This document shows positions 33,241-43,411 of a stretch of DNA of 64,000 nucleotides, piece by piece. Under the pieces are notes generated by a model. The model saw only the letters and a program-made list of their open reading frames with translations. It was not told the DNA's origin and ran no database searches. This DNA is from Plantago ovata (lineage: Eukaryota; Streptophyta; Magnoliopsida; Lamiales; Plantaginaceae): the NCBI GenBank assembly GCA_028274465.1, contig CM051455.1:107506942-107570941 (forward strand). The letters are read 5' to 3'. The stretch's first letter is position 1. Each line of letters starts with the position of its first letter. The translations under genes were made by a program, and so were the position numbers.

Positions 33241-33439
33241 TCCACGATAACCCCCCCCAAACCAGAACGTCGTCGCTCGTCCCGAACGTCGAAAGTGGAT
33301 TGAAGGTGAGAGCTTACTTGTACTGTAACCTATAGGACTCAAGGAAACTCGTGAGAAACCAAAACGGGCGATAAAAGAAGTAAAATGATCAATAATTTAG
33401 CAAAATCGGAGAAAAATAGGGTTCCGAACAAAAATCAGA

Positions 33440-33645
33440 ACCTCCGGGTTTCTGGACACCCGGGGCGAACTGCCCCAGGTGGGGGGCGATTCGCTTGGGG
33501 CGTCCAGAACGTGCCGGGTTTCTGGACACCCGGGGCGAACTGCCCAGGTGGGGGCGATTCGCCTGGGGCGTCCAGAATGTACCAGGCAGCCTGGACTTGC
33601 CAGGCGAATCGCCCCACGTGGGGGGCGGTTCGCCTGGCATCTCCA
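33440..33645. repeat. GC-rich repeats and long hairpin in the Gy5 spacer
   Basis: A 70-base unit is repeated in tandem (33446 and 33516, GGGTTTCTGGACACCCGG). Next is an almost perfect 18-base-arm inverted repeat at 33597-33638 (TGCCAGGCGAA... with ...TTCGCCTGGCA). Because of the symmetry, ORFs appear on both strands; none is a gene. Confidence 0.8.
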
Positions 33646-33799
33646 GACTCCTGGATACGCCTTTTTCCTCCCAAAACGCAAAATTATCATCTTAAAACCT
33701 ATTTTATTACCAAAAATATACGAAATATAAAATAAAACACAATGACATGCTCAAAACAACAAAATAAATCATACCTATCCTTAAGTAGAGGTGGGAAAG

Positions 33800-36412
33800 G
33801 TTAGTTCGAGATGATCAACCTCTACTTGATCACTAGAAGCTCGAAGTATGGTTTCACTCGTTGCCCATCACTTTGAAAGTATTGCCCGTCTTTCGATCCA
33901 AGAGTTCTACAGCTCCATGGGGAGCAACTTGGACGATCTCGTAGGACCATCCCAACGAGTATGGAGCTTTCCAAGAAAAGACGAAGGCGAGAATTAAACA
34001 CCAAAGTTTTTTGACCAGGAATCAGTTCCTTACTTACTATACCACGATCATGATACTTCTTGGTACGCTCCTTGTAGATCTTGGCGTTCTCATAGGCACC
34101 GAGGCGTAATTGTAACGCCCCAGATTTCAGAGGCTTAAAAGGGTTGAGAAACGCTACTCATACCAACAAGGTGCACCATTCTTTTCGGGAATTCAACTAG
34201 AAGAACTTCAGAGTTAAGCGTGCTTGTTCGGAGCAATTTCTAGGAGGGTGACCCACTGGGAAGTTCCCGGTGCGCGCACGAGTGAGGACAAAGTGCGCGG
34301 ATTAGAACCCGTGTTGGTCTGTGGGGCCAGCATATCACCCCGGAGAGCGCCCATGAGTAACCTTGCCGGCCCGTTGGGCTGGGTCTCGGCCCGTTCGTGG
34401 GCCGGGTCGTTACAAGTGGTATCAGAGCGGGACTATCCGGAACTGCAGGAACTAAGTGCCATCCGGGGCAATGTGCTACACCGTATCGACGGTGGGAGCC
34501 ACCTCTTGAGCCTGGAGGGGCCACCTCTAGAATCCTGCACGGATGGTTGGTCTCGAGACAGCGCGCAACAAGGACGTTGCGCAATTTAAGAGGGGGTGAG
34601 TGTAACGCTCCAGATTTCAGAGGCTTAAAAGGGTTGAGAACGCTACTCATACCAACAAGGTGCACCTTTCTTTTCGGGAATTCAACTAGAAGAACTTCAG
34701 AGTTAAGCGTGCTTGCTCTGGAGCAATTCTAGGATGGGTGACCCACTGAGAAGTTCCCGGTGCGCGCACGAGTGAGGACAAAGTGCGCGGATTAGAACCC
34801 GTATTGGTCTGTGGGGCCAGCATATCACCCCGGAGAGCGCCCATGAGTAACCTTGCCGGCCCGTTGGGCAGGGTCTCGGCCCGTTCGTGGGCCGGGTCGT
34901 TACATAATTCATCAAGCTCATCAAGTTGTAACAACCGTTCTTCGCCTGCTTTTCCCAAATCAAGATTAGCTCTTTAATATCCCAATATGCCTTGTGTTCC
35001 AATTCCACAGGAAGATGGCATGCTTTCCCATACACAAGCCTATACGCAGTCGTTCCAATCACCGTCTTGTAGCTAGTTCCATACGCCCAAAGCGCATCAT
35101 TCAATTTTCCAGACCAATCTTTCCTACTAGGCTTCACTACTCGCTCGAGAATCTTCTTAATCTGACGGTTGCTAACTTCAACTTGTCCCGAAGTCTGTGG
35201 ATGATATGGCGTAGCAACACTATGGGTGACATCGTACCTCTTAAGAAGAGAAGCAAAGGTTCTGTTGACGAAGTGCGAACCTCCATCACTGAAGATTGTC
35301 CTAGGACATCCAAATCTAGAAAAGATCACATCCTTTAAGAACTTCGTAACAACCGCGGCATCATTCTTTCTTGTGGGAATCGCCTCTACCCACTTTGTGA
35401 CATTATCCACCGCGACGAGAATGTATTCGTAACCTCCACTTGATGGAAACGGTCCCATGAAATCACTGCCCCACACGTCGAAAGGCTCGACCACTAGATT
35501 CCCTTGAAGGGGAATTTCCTCCTTCTTGCCAATATTACCCCCTCGTTGACATGGGTCATAATTTTTCACAAAACTTCGAGCATCTTGGTGCAAACTTGGC
35601 CAGAAAATCCCGCTTGTAGCACCTTGCGAGCAGTTTTAATGGCACTATAGTGTCCGCCGCAATGAAGCTCATGGCAATGACTCAGCACACTTTGTTGTTC
35701 TTCTTGCGGAATACACCTTCTGAGAATTCCATCAGCTCCTTCTTTAAAAAGATTTGGATCATCCCATATGTAATACCTGCAACGCTTGGCAAGAGCTCTC
35801 CTATCGGAGGCTGAAAAATTAGTTGGGTGAACACCCATAGCCAATAGTTCACAATATCAGCATACCATGGTTCTTCAGTGACTTTCATTAAGTGCTCATC
35901 AGGAAGATCATCATTAATAGGAATCGAATCCACGGGAATATTAGGAATTCTAGACAAGTGATCAGCAACCAAATTCTCCCTACCAGCTCTATCAACTATG
36001 GTCAAATCAAAATCTTGTAACAATAAGACCCAACGGATTAACCTTGACTTAGAATCTTGTTTGGCAATTAAATGTCGTAAAGCAGCATGATCAGTATGGA
36101 CATTCATAGGATGACCAATCAAGTAAGACCTAAACTTTTGTAAAGAAAAACATCAACTAAAAATTCCTTTTCAGTAGTTGTATAGTTAACTTGAGCTGAG
36201 TCTAAAGTCTTACTAACATAATAAATCACACGATACTGCTTATCAACTTTTTGGCATAGAACAGACCCATAGCAAAATTCGAAGCATCACACATTATCTC
36301 AAAAGGATGTTCCAATCAGGTGGCACAACAATAGGAGCAGTAACAAGCTTTTCTTAAGGGTATTAAAAGCAACCAAGCATTCATCAGGAAAATGGTAAAC
36401 CACATCCTTTGC
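33800..36412 (-). pseudogene. Gypsy RNase H and integrase of Gy5, frameshifted and interrupted
   Basis: Pol C-terminal half. RNase H starts about 36410 (LAKDVVYHFPDECLVAFNTL) and includes [14 protein letters not shown] and [16 protein letters not shown] (to about 35930). The integrase zinc region has [19 protein letters not shown] but NYDPCQRG, where the first Cys of the usual CDxCQR is Tyr. The integrase core has the three acidic residues in [17 protein letters not shown] and GQVEVSN (35480-35120). After the Cassandra insert the C-terminus resumes with YENAKIYKERTKKYHD and ends near 33815. Frameshifts near 36120, 35840, 35590 and 33960 plus the insertion inactivate it. Confidence 0.85.
34111..34904 (+). 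mobile_element. Cassandra TRIM retrotransposon, complete
   Basis: Two 304-base LTRs (34111-34414 and 34601-34904), TGTAACG...GTTACA, nearly identical. Each carries the 5S rRNA-like block GTTAAGCGTGCTTG and GGGTGACCCACTGGGAAGTT, the hallmark of Cassandra, which provides an RNA polymerase III type promoter. The internal domain is 186 bases with the initiator-Met primer site TGGTATCAGAGC (34417-34428) and a polypurine tract AGAGGGGGTGAG before the 3' LTR. There is no protein gene. A TAAT target duplication flanks it; removing the element rejoins the gypsy integrase frame exactly. It is non-autonomous. Confidence 0.95.
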
Positions 36413-36788
36413 TAGTAAGTTACTTCGGATGCCATTCGGGCTATGTAATGCCCCCGCCACTTTTCAAAGCTGCATGCTTTCTGTTTCTCTGATATGGTGA
36501 ACAAATTTGTTGAAGTTTTTATGGATGATTTTTCTCTCTTTGGTGATTCTTTTGATGAGTGTTTGCATAGACTAGATCTTGTTTTGAAAAGATGCATCGA
36601 ATGCAATCTAACTTTAAGTTGGAGAAAAGTCATTATATGGTTAGAGAAGGCATTGTTCTGGGACATGTGGTTTCTGGAAGGGGGATTGAGGTTGATAAGG
36701 CTAAGATCGAAATAATTGAGAAACTTCCCCACCCACTTGTGTGAAAGAATTGCAATCTTTTCTTGGTCATGTAGGTTTTCGTAGGAAA
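36413..36788 (+). pseudogene. Inverted gypsy reverse transcriptase fragment
   Basis: Plus-strand RT read as FRMPFGLCNAPATFQSCM, then VEVFMDDFSLFGDSFDEC with the catalytic F-M-D-D, GHVVSGRGIEVDKAKIE (after a frameshift near 36640) and ELQSFLGHVGF. This is the palm and thumb of Athila-type RT. It lies head-to-head with the minus-strand RNase H of Gy5 at about 36412. It ends at about 36788, where Si-family sequence begins. Confidence 0.85.
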
Positions 36789-37471
36789 GTCCAGCTTGTA
36801 CTGGAAGATTTAAGCAAACAAATGGAGTTGGAGATTGAAGAATCATCCAACAAGTCAATTGATCTCTTCATGACAAGCAGTGAGCTTAAAGGTCAAGTTG
36901 CTTCTGCTCAACTTGTCAATTCAGAGACAAGGGAGATTGCTGAAACCGCACAGCTTTCTCAGTTAGAGCAAACTCAGAAGTCTGCTGAAGAAACAGTCCA
37001 AGTCTGCTGAAGAAACAGTCCAAGAAGCTGAAGAAACTGTTAATGTTGAAAGGACTGAGCCACAACCTGTCCTTCCTCAGCAGGTAGTTAATTCAACCAT
37101 CAGTAAAACTTCAAATTCTGAAACTTATTCTTTTGCTAATATTATATTATCTCTACAGACTTCTCAAGATACAAGTAGATGGTTGCTGAAGCCTCTGAAC
37201 CAGAACCAACACTCCCTGCTCAGCAGTTAGTTAATAATTTTGGTATAAAAACTAAGTTTGACAGCTTAGTACTTGTGTCTAATTTTAATTTATTTCAGGA
37301 TGAACAAATGGAGGATGCTACTCCAGCTCCTCATGGAATGGAAATTGTACTACATGAGCTTGCTGACTCTCAGCAGGTAAATCATGTTTCAGATTTAAAC
37401 TCTAAAACAATTCTCCAAACCAATCCTGATCTAAATAAAATTCTTTTCAGGCTCAAAAGGAGACCACTGAA
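36789..37471 (+). pseudogene. Si-b extra ORF, 5' part with repeated exon/intron-like modules
   Basis: Acidic, Gln/Glu-rich reading (QMELEIEESSNKSIDLF, then EETVQVC). Three short modules end in CAGCAG and run into donor-like or donor-derived sequence (GTAGTT at 37083, TTAGTT at about 37207, GTAAAT at 37377), followed by about 80-90 A/T-rich bases and an acceptor-like CTACAG (37160), TTTCAG (37299) or TTTCAG (37450). The modules look like duplicated exon-intron units. No known domain. Confidence 0.45.
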
Positions 37472-38293
37472 GTGGTACTCATCACTGAAGATCAGCAAGT
37501 AAGTTCTGAAGAACTTTACTTGAGCTTCAAGAGGACAACTTTGTCAAGAGTTGCTAAGTCCGTCAGCAACTGGCAAAGATATAGGAGAATGGACTTCTCA
37601 GATCTTCACCTTCATCTCTCAAATGAGAAAAAGAGATCTTCACTGCTGAAACTCGAAACATTTGTCCACTCCATCCTTCCTGACGAAATGACATATTCTC
37701 AGCAAATGAGTTCAAATCTGATTGCTCAAATCAGAGAGAATATGAAGGCCAAATTTAAGAGTGCCTCTCCAGCTGAACAAGCTGTGATGCTCAAAGGCTC
37801 CTTTGTTACTGTGGTGGCTGATCCCCACAAACTAACTGAGGAAGAGGAAGTGACAAGTGTTGCTTTGTATAAGCACGTTGAGCTAGTCATTTTGACAGAT
37901 GATGAAGAAGAAGAAGAAGATGAGAACATTCCCACTGATCCCAGTGATGATGAAGGGAAAGATTCTAAGGAAAAAAAGGATGACGATGATGACAATCAAG
38001 GTCCAAGTCCTGGTGCTGGTGGATTAAAGTTAACAGTTGTTGAAACTAATCCCTCTGACAATCAGCAAGCTGATCAACAACAATCTCAGCAAGAATCTCA
38101 ACCTCCTCCTGCTGCTGCTGAAAATCAAGCACCTGTACAAGGTGCTGATACTGAAGAAGAATACGCCAGAAAAAGGGCTGCATTGAAAAATTGCAAGAGT
38201 CCAGTTTCTGATGCCAAGGTTACTGTAGAAACCTTGAAGATGAGGATGAAGAAGATGAAGATTACCAACGAGCTCTACAAAATAGTCTCGTGA
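37472..38293 (+). CDS. Si-b extra ORF, middle part, unknown function
   Basis: An open frame of 273 codons. It starts with a non-ATG codon, so it probably continues an upstream exon. The N-terminal half has a helical, basic section (WQRYRRMDFSDLHLHLS, FVHSILPDEMTYSQQM). The C-terminal half is very acidic (runs of D/E near 37900-37985) and Gln/Pro-rich. It overlaps the next ORF, which is in another frame, so one base has been lost or gained near 38290. I do not recognise a domain. It belongs to the retrotransposon by position. Confidence 0.5.
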   Translation: MVLITEDQQVSSEELYLSFKRTTLSRVAKSVSNWQRYRRMDFSDLHLHLSNEKKRSSLLKLETFVHSILPDEMTYSQQMSSNLIAQIRENMKAKFKSASPAEQAVMLKGSFVTVVADPHKLTEEEEVTSVALYKHVELVILTDDEEEEEDENIPTDPSDDEGKDSKEKKDDDDDNQGPSPGAGGLKLTVVETNPSDNQQADQQQSQQESQPPPAAAENQAPVQGADTEEEYARKRAALKNCKSPVSDAKVTVETLKMRMKKMKITNELYKIVS

Positions 38294-39474
38294 TCCATGC
38301 AAGGCATACGCAGGATCTGGAAATTGGTGAATCTTCAAGACCAAAATCGAAGGAAGTTCCATCCCTTCCACTTACTACTGGCGCAACTCCAGTTATTGAG
38401 TCTCAAACGTTGCCCTCAGCAACTACTCAATTAAAACTAACTACTGGCGAAACTCTAGTAATTGAGCCCCACACTCAATTAAAACAACTATCTACTGGTG
38501 AAACTCCAGTCGTTGAGTCTGAAGTGTTGCCATCAGCAACCACTCAACAAAAAGGAAGTGAAGCTACTGACAAAGGCTCCAAAGTCGCTCAACTTGATGA
38601 ATCAGAGGATGATGACGACTTGTCAAAAAATGATGATGAACAATCCAAAAGAGACCCAAAAGTCGTTCAGATTCCTCCTCCTGATTACATCGATGATTTA
38701 GACGATGGACTAAGAGCCGAATTGCTGACGCGTGATGATCAGTTTGCTTCTGAGATTAAGGTTCATTCCTTAACACCGCATTTAGTGCCGTTCCCAAGAG
38801 TTGAGGAGTTTACTCCCAGAATTCTAGCACTAAAGCAAGTCCATGATGCCTGCAAAGCGGAAGATGAGGCATTGCTTGCTGAGAGCCCACTTGACATTGG
38901 AAAAATACTGGCTACCGTGCTGAGACGCACTACAACTTTGACAATAGCTCAAAGAGACATAAGTCTTTATCACAAGAGCTATGAAGAAGATGTAAGTCAG
39001 GCGCTCAGGCTTGCAAAGACTGCTCTCGTCAAAGCTCAGAATATTATGGATGAGAAGGCCGCAACAGAGAAAACACATGAAGAGAACATGATGAATATTC
39101 AAAAAGAGTTAGCAACAATGAACTCTGACCAACAGGAAATCATCATGACGTATAACAGCCTCAACACTCTTGCTGAAAATTGCAATGAGTTTTATTCTCT
39201 GCACATCACTCCGATGTTGCAATCCATGTCTAAGGGGGAAAAGAAGACTAGAAAAAGCAATCAAACCCCTCCTACTCCTGCTGCTGATGTGCCACTTCCA
39301 CTAGAACCTCTTGCTGAAAGAGAGCAAAGTTCTAAAAGACAAGCAGAAACTGAGTTAAATTCAGCAAGTACCAAAAAGAGAAAAACTGCTGCTGAAACTC
39401 AAGATTTCTGTCACAATGAAAGTCATCACAATCTGAATGAAGATGATGAAGAAGATGATGACAATCAACAATAG
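38290..39474 (+). CDS. Si-b extra ORF, main part, coiled-coil protein of unknown function
   Basis: 394 codons, ending TAG at 39472-39474. The N-terminal third holds repeats of a TTGETPV(I/V)E(S/P) type segment (about residues 28-95), then acidic stretches. Residues about 125-225 form a more ordered block (YIDDLDDGLRAELLTRDDQF, HLVPFPRVEEFTPRI). Residues 230-310 are a likely coiled coil. The C-terminus is Lys-rich, then acidic. No membrane segment is obvious, so an envelope-like role is not supported by this piece. Confidence 0.5.
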   Translation: MIHARHTQDLEIGESSRPKSKEVPSLPLTTGATPVIESQTLPSATTQLKLTTGETLVIEPHTQLKQLSTGETPVVESEVLPSATTQQKGSEATDKGSKVAQLDESEDDDDLSKNDDEQSKRDPKVVQIPPPDYIDDLDDGLRAELLTRDDQFASEIKVHSLTPHLVPFPRVEEFTPRILALKQVHDACKAEDEALLAESPLDIGKILATVLRRTTTLTIAQRDISLYHKSYEEDVSQALRLAKTALVKAQNIMDEKAATEKTHEENMMNIQKELATMNSDQQEIIMTYNSLNTLAENCNEFYSLHITPMLQSMSKGEKKTRKSNQTPPTPAADVPLPLEPLAEREQSSKRQAETELNSASTKKRKTAAETQDFCHNESHHNLNEDDEEDDDNQQ

Positions 39475-40294
39475 CTCAAGCCATAAGAGCTAGACCCTTA
39501 ACAGCCATAACTCCGTCTGGCCACTCAAGGCATTTTTCGTCTGACTCTTCAGCAAGAGATCAAGACAATGCTAAAACAAGAAGAAGAAGGCAAAGACATG
39601 AAGAGAAAAGGCTGGCCAGCACTGCTATTGGCTCCGGCATTGAATATACTAAGACCAGCAATGAGGAAACCACTAGAATGTAATAAGAAACATTCATGGT
39701 TGCTGGATTTTAAAGCTGGAAGACTTGCTGGTGAATGAGTTCTTTCCTACAGCCATTTTGAATCAGATGTTCAAATGGATTGAACTCAAGGTCCAAAGAA
39801 AGCAAAGGGAAGAATCCCTCCCAAGAAATATTGCTGGGAAATGGTTGAATCTAGAGGTCTATGTAAGAAGAGTTGCCATTGGTAAGACATACAAGCAAGA
39901 ACCAAATCTGATCAAACCACCTGGCATCGCTTACTATGCTGACCCGGTAACAAAGAAACCTAAGAAGAAACTTGGATTGATTCCCTATGAGTACTTCTAT
40001 CTGACTGCTCAGGATCAAGAAGAAGATCTTCTCTAGTTAAGAAAGATTCATCCGAGAAACATTTCAGATACACAGCTTCTCCATGCCAGCAATTGGGGCA
40101 TGCATTTGTGGGTAATTAACTACATGGAAATGAATGCTGAAAAGCATCATCATACTGCCTGCAAAAATGCAAGAATTCTTCAACTACAAGTCCGTAGGCT
40201 TCTGGAAAACTACGAGAAGGATTGTGTTGAATTTACTGCTCTTGCTGAGAAGAGTGTAAGAGAGATTCTGAGAAAATCCTCTGAAAGAGTTTAA
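39475..40294 (+). pseudogene. Si-b extra ORF, C-terminal pieces
   Basis: Two further short frames continue the protein. 39725-40036 (FPTAILNQMFKWIELKVQRK, KPKKKLGLIPYEYF) and 40100-40294 (KNARILQLQVRRLLENYEKD) are helical and basic. Frame changes and stops between them show decay. No known domain. The region 40295-40536 is noncoding 3' sequence before the polypurine tract. Confidence 0.45.
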
Positions 40295-40554
40295 GTCCCT
40301 GCAATAGTTTCTTGTTAAAGTTTTTGTTTGCTGATTCCTTGTTATCTATGCTTTCTTGTAAACTTCTGAATAATAACTTTCAGCAATGAATTCTTTTTGA
40401 CTCTTATTGGTTTTTGATTATGCAACTTACTTATGCTTACTGTTTATTATTTCAAGTATGCTTGCATTAATCATCTGATTTCTTCAACATCAGAAACCTC
40501 TAAACGGGTAACAATTAATTTAGCCATGGATTGCTATCATCAAAAGGGGAAATT

Positions 40555-42286
40555 TGTTAGGAATCTTGTAATTTTGATGAGCAATTAACCATGCTAAATT
40601 AAGAACAGTCCAGTAACTAGTACTCTTAAGGTCCATAGGAATTTAGAATTTTAAGGACATTGTAAAAGAGGAACGTTTGCTGATGACTTAGATAGGTGTT
40701 AGATAAGTTATTTCTTTTGTGTATGACGTATTTTAATTTCTGTGAAGAAATTAATTTATTGACACTTTGGTGGATGACGTACTTTAATTTCTGTAAAGAA
40801 ATTAATCTATTGACACTTTAACGTATGATGTATTTTATTTTCTGAAAAGAAAATATCTTATTGATGCTTAGCTTGATGTAACTTATTTTCTGAAAAGAAA
40901 ATGACCTATTGAAGCATTTGCTGAAGATGTATTTTATTTATTACAAACAAATTATTGAAGCAAATAAGAAACCGGTCAGAATCTTGAAGACTTTTGAAGA
41001 TCTGAAGACTTGAAGACTTGAAGACTTGAAGATTGCTGAAGACTGGTAAGGCACGTGTTGCTCAGAAAGTGAAATTTTCAGCAACAGCATTGCATAAGTG
41101 AAAATCTGAAAGACAGAGTAGGTTGTGCTTGCTGAAACTGAGAATGAACACTTGCTGATGAACATATGTGACCTCTTGTTGAATGTACGAGATTTTGCGC
41201 TCCATTGTTACTGTTTGAATTCTATTCAAAGGTGCATTTAATGCAAAGCTTACACACAAAGGACATGAAGACTAGAAGACAAACAAAGGTTGCTGCTGAA
41301 AGTACAAAAGCAAGATAGTGACATGTTAAGGAACAAAAGCCTTAGGATTTGAAATTCAAACGGCTCCTTACTTGCACTATAAATAGAGGTCATCCGGCAA
41401 AGAGTTGAAGTGTGTCAACAACGTGATCAAACTCTCACTTGTGCTTAAAATTCACAAACCTTCAAACACTCTTACTGCCATTGATCCGTTCCAAGACTTA
41501 AAGCTTGAAAAAGCTACTTGTGAAGAAGTAGAACAAACTCGGCTAAGAAATTAGTTAAGTGTTCTTTCTTTCGAACAAGAACAAGTCTTGACACCAGAAA
41601 CAATCAAACTTGTTTACTGCAAAGTATTCCAAGTTGTGTTTCTTAGATTACTTGTTGTAACTGAATAAGTTATAATTAAGTTATCTCACCCCAAAACTCT
41701 CTAACTGAAAATACACCCTTTCAGGCGTGATATTCAGGGGGAACTTAATCGAGCAAGTTTTGCTGATTAAAAGTACCAAGTTTGGTGGAGAACAAGGTTG
41801 AGTTCTCTAGTTTAGGTTGGAGACAAAGCAAGTGTGCTTTGGTTTCTGTTGAATCGCTTTAGATAGGAGATTGTAAGGAACCTCAATCATATCTTAGTGG
41901 ATTCAGTCCTAGAAAGGACAAAGTGGATTAGTTGGGAGATTACGCCACTCTCAGATACCACTCTAAAAGCGTTTGTGTGATTTACTTACTGCATTTAGCT
42001 TTCAGCAAATTATATCTGTTTGTACACAGTCACTCACATCACTTGCTGAAACTCTTTACTTGCTGAAAAACACTTATCGTTTCAAAGACTTCCGCTCTCT
42101 GATTTTAAGTATCAGCAAACCAAGCTACTGTAAAGTAACTTACGCTTGCTGAGAAAGTTAAGTATCAGCAACCTCATTACTGAAAAGTAGTAAGTACTTG
42201 CTGAGAAAGTTTTAAACGACAAAAGTTTGAAAAGACTATTCACCCCCCCCCCTCTAGTCTTTTCTTGTTGTTTAAAGGGACCAACA
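40555..42286 (+). mobile_element. 3' LTR of Si-b
   Basis: 1732 bases, TGTTAGG...CCAACA. The TATA box TATAAATAG is at 41388-41396. The U3 carries four serial hairpins (40733-40754, 40784-40805, 40836-40855, 40885-40902), each with a GNRA-type loop. It is the longest LTR of the family here. Confidence 0.92.
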
Positions 42287-43411
42287 ATACCTTTCTCAGA
42301 ATTCTTCTAAATCTTCAGTCTTCAGTCTTTGAATTTTCAACTTTCTGAGCGGTTCTAGGTCTTCAATAGTTCGTTTGTAAAACAAAGTACATCATCAGCA
42401 AGCTTAAGAACCTAACTAGTACCTACACTAAGTCCTTCAGCAAACGTTCCTCTTTTACAATGTCCTTAAAATTCTAAATTCCTATGGATCTTAAGAGTAC
42501 TAGTTACTGGACTTTCCTTAATTTAGCATGGTTAATTGCTCATCAAAATTACAAGTTTCCTAACAGAATGCCAGGCCTACTTGCTGTTAAAGACAACAAG
42601 GAACCAATGAGCTTCATATACTTGTGTTCATCCACACTTTTGTCTTGTTTAGTATAGCCCAATTTGGTACCGACACTCATAGGGATCTTTTCAGGTTTCT
42701 CTTCCTCTTTGATCCTGAACTTTTTGAGCATTTCCTTTGCATACTTTGCTTGATTTATGAATATTCCATCCTTGAGTTGCTTGACTTGCAAACCTAGGAA
42801 ATAATTTGCCCATCATGCTCATTTCAAACTTGTTTGTCATGAGTTTGGCAAAATCATCACAAAGTTAGTTGTCCTTAGAACCAAAATTATGTCATCCACA
42901 TAAATATGGACTAAGAGTATTTTACCATCATGATTCATGTAAATAAGGTCTTATCAACTTCACCCTTTTTGAAACCATTATTGAGCAAGAACTTAGCTAA
43001 GGTATCATACCAAGTTCTAGGTGCTTGTTTTAGACAATATACAACTTTCTGAAGCTTATATACCATTTTGATTTCTGAGGGAAGTTCAAAGCCAGGGGTT
43101 GTTCTAAATAGACTTCTTCAGCAAGTTCACCATTTAGGAATGCACTTTAACATCAATTTGATAAACTATCAAGCCATTATGAGCAGCAAAGGGTAAGAAA
43201 AGTCTAATAGCATCCAATCTTGCAACTGGTGCATAAGACTCATCATAATCTAATCCTTAAGTCTGGCAATAACCTTGAGCAACTAAAAATGCTTTGTTCC
43301 TTGTTACTTCACCAGACTCACTCAGCTTATTTCTGAACACCCATTTTGTACCAATTGCTTTCTTTCCTTCAGCAAGGGGTACAAGTTTCCAGACTTTGTT
43401 CCTTTCAAATT
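42287..43411 (-). mobile_element. Reverse Si-family fragment: LTR start plus RT piece
   Basis: 42287-42565 is the first ~275 bases of a Si LTR on the minus strand, truncated where the Si-b 3' LTR ends. 42566-43411 is minus-strand Si pol: RT from [18 protein letters not shown] (right) to DEHKYMKLIGSLL and ASRPG (left), with several frameshifts and stops. The LTR begins directly at the RT break, as Si-e does in Si-d, but at another site. The right border is the 5' LTR of Si-d. Confidence 0.85.

Larger units (their letters stand above)
31454..36412 (-). mobile_element. Gypsy element Gy5, 3' half with RNase H and integrase, reverse
   Basis: Minus strand: RNase H and integrase (36412-33800), a post-pol spacer with GC-rich repeats (33700-33440), tail with hairpins, polypurine tract (31875-31845), and 3' LTR from 31844 into the gap. 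LTR start, tail and hairpins match the pol-less Gy copies, but ORF2 is absent and pol is present. A Cassandra TRIM is inserted in the integrase. The RT end was lost or inverted at about 36412. Confidence 0.85.
36789..42286 (+). mobile_element. 3' part of Copia element Si-b: extra ORF region, polypurine tract, 3' LTR
   Basis: No gag or pol remains. A 3.5-kb region of broken ORFs (36789-40282) precedes a polypurine tract (ATCAAAAGGGGAAATT, 40538-40553) and a full Si LTR. Position between pol and 3' LTR fits the extra, sometimes called env-like, ORF of SIRE/Maximus-type Copia elements. ATACC follows the LTR, matching the five bases before the LTR at 31221. Confidence 0.75.

Noticed and set aside
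33385..33735. Six overlapping ORFs on both strands
   Set aside because: Caused by GC-rich palindromic repeats that lack stop codons; no protein features.
34200..34290. 5S rRNA gene
   Set aside because: The 5S-like block is only part of the sequence, occurs twice at matching places of two 304-base LTRs, and is the known hallmark of Cassandra.
37472..39474. Host gene for an acidic coiled-coil protein
   Set aside because: It lies directly upstream of a polypurine tract and a full Si LTR in the same orientation, and shares the TTGCTGA-rich composition of Si elements.
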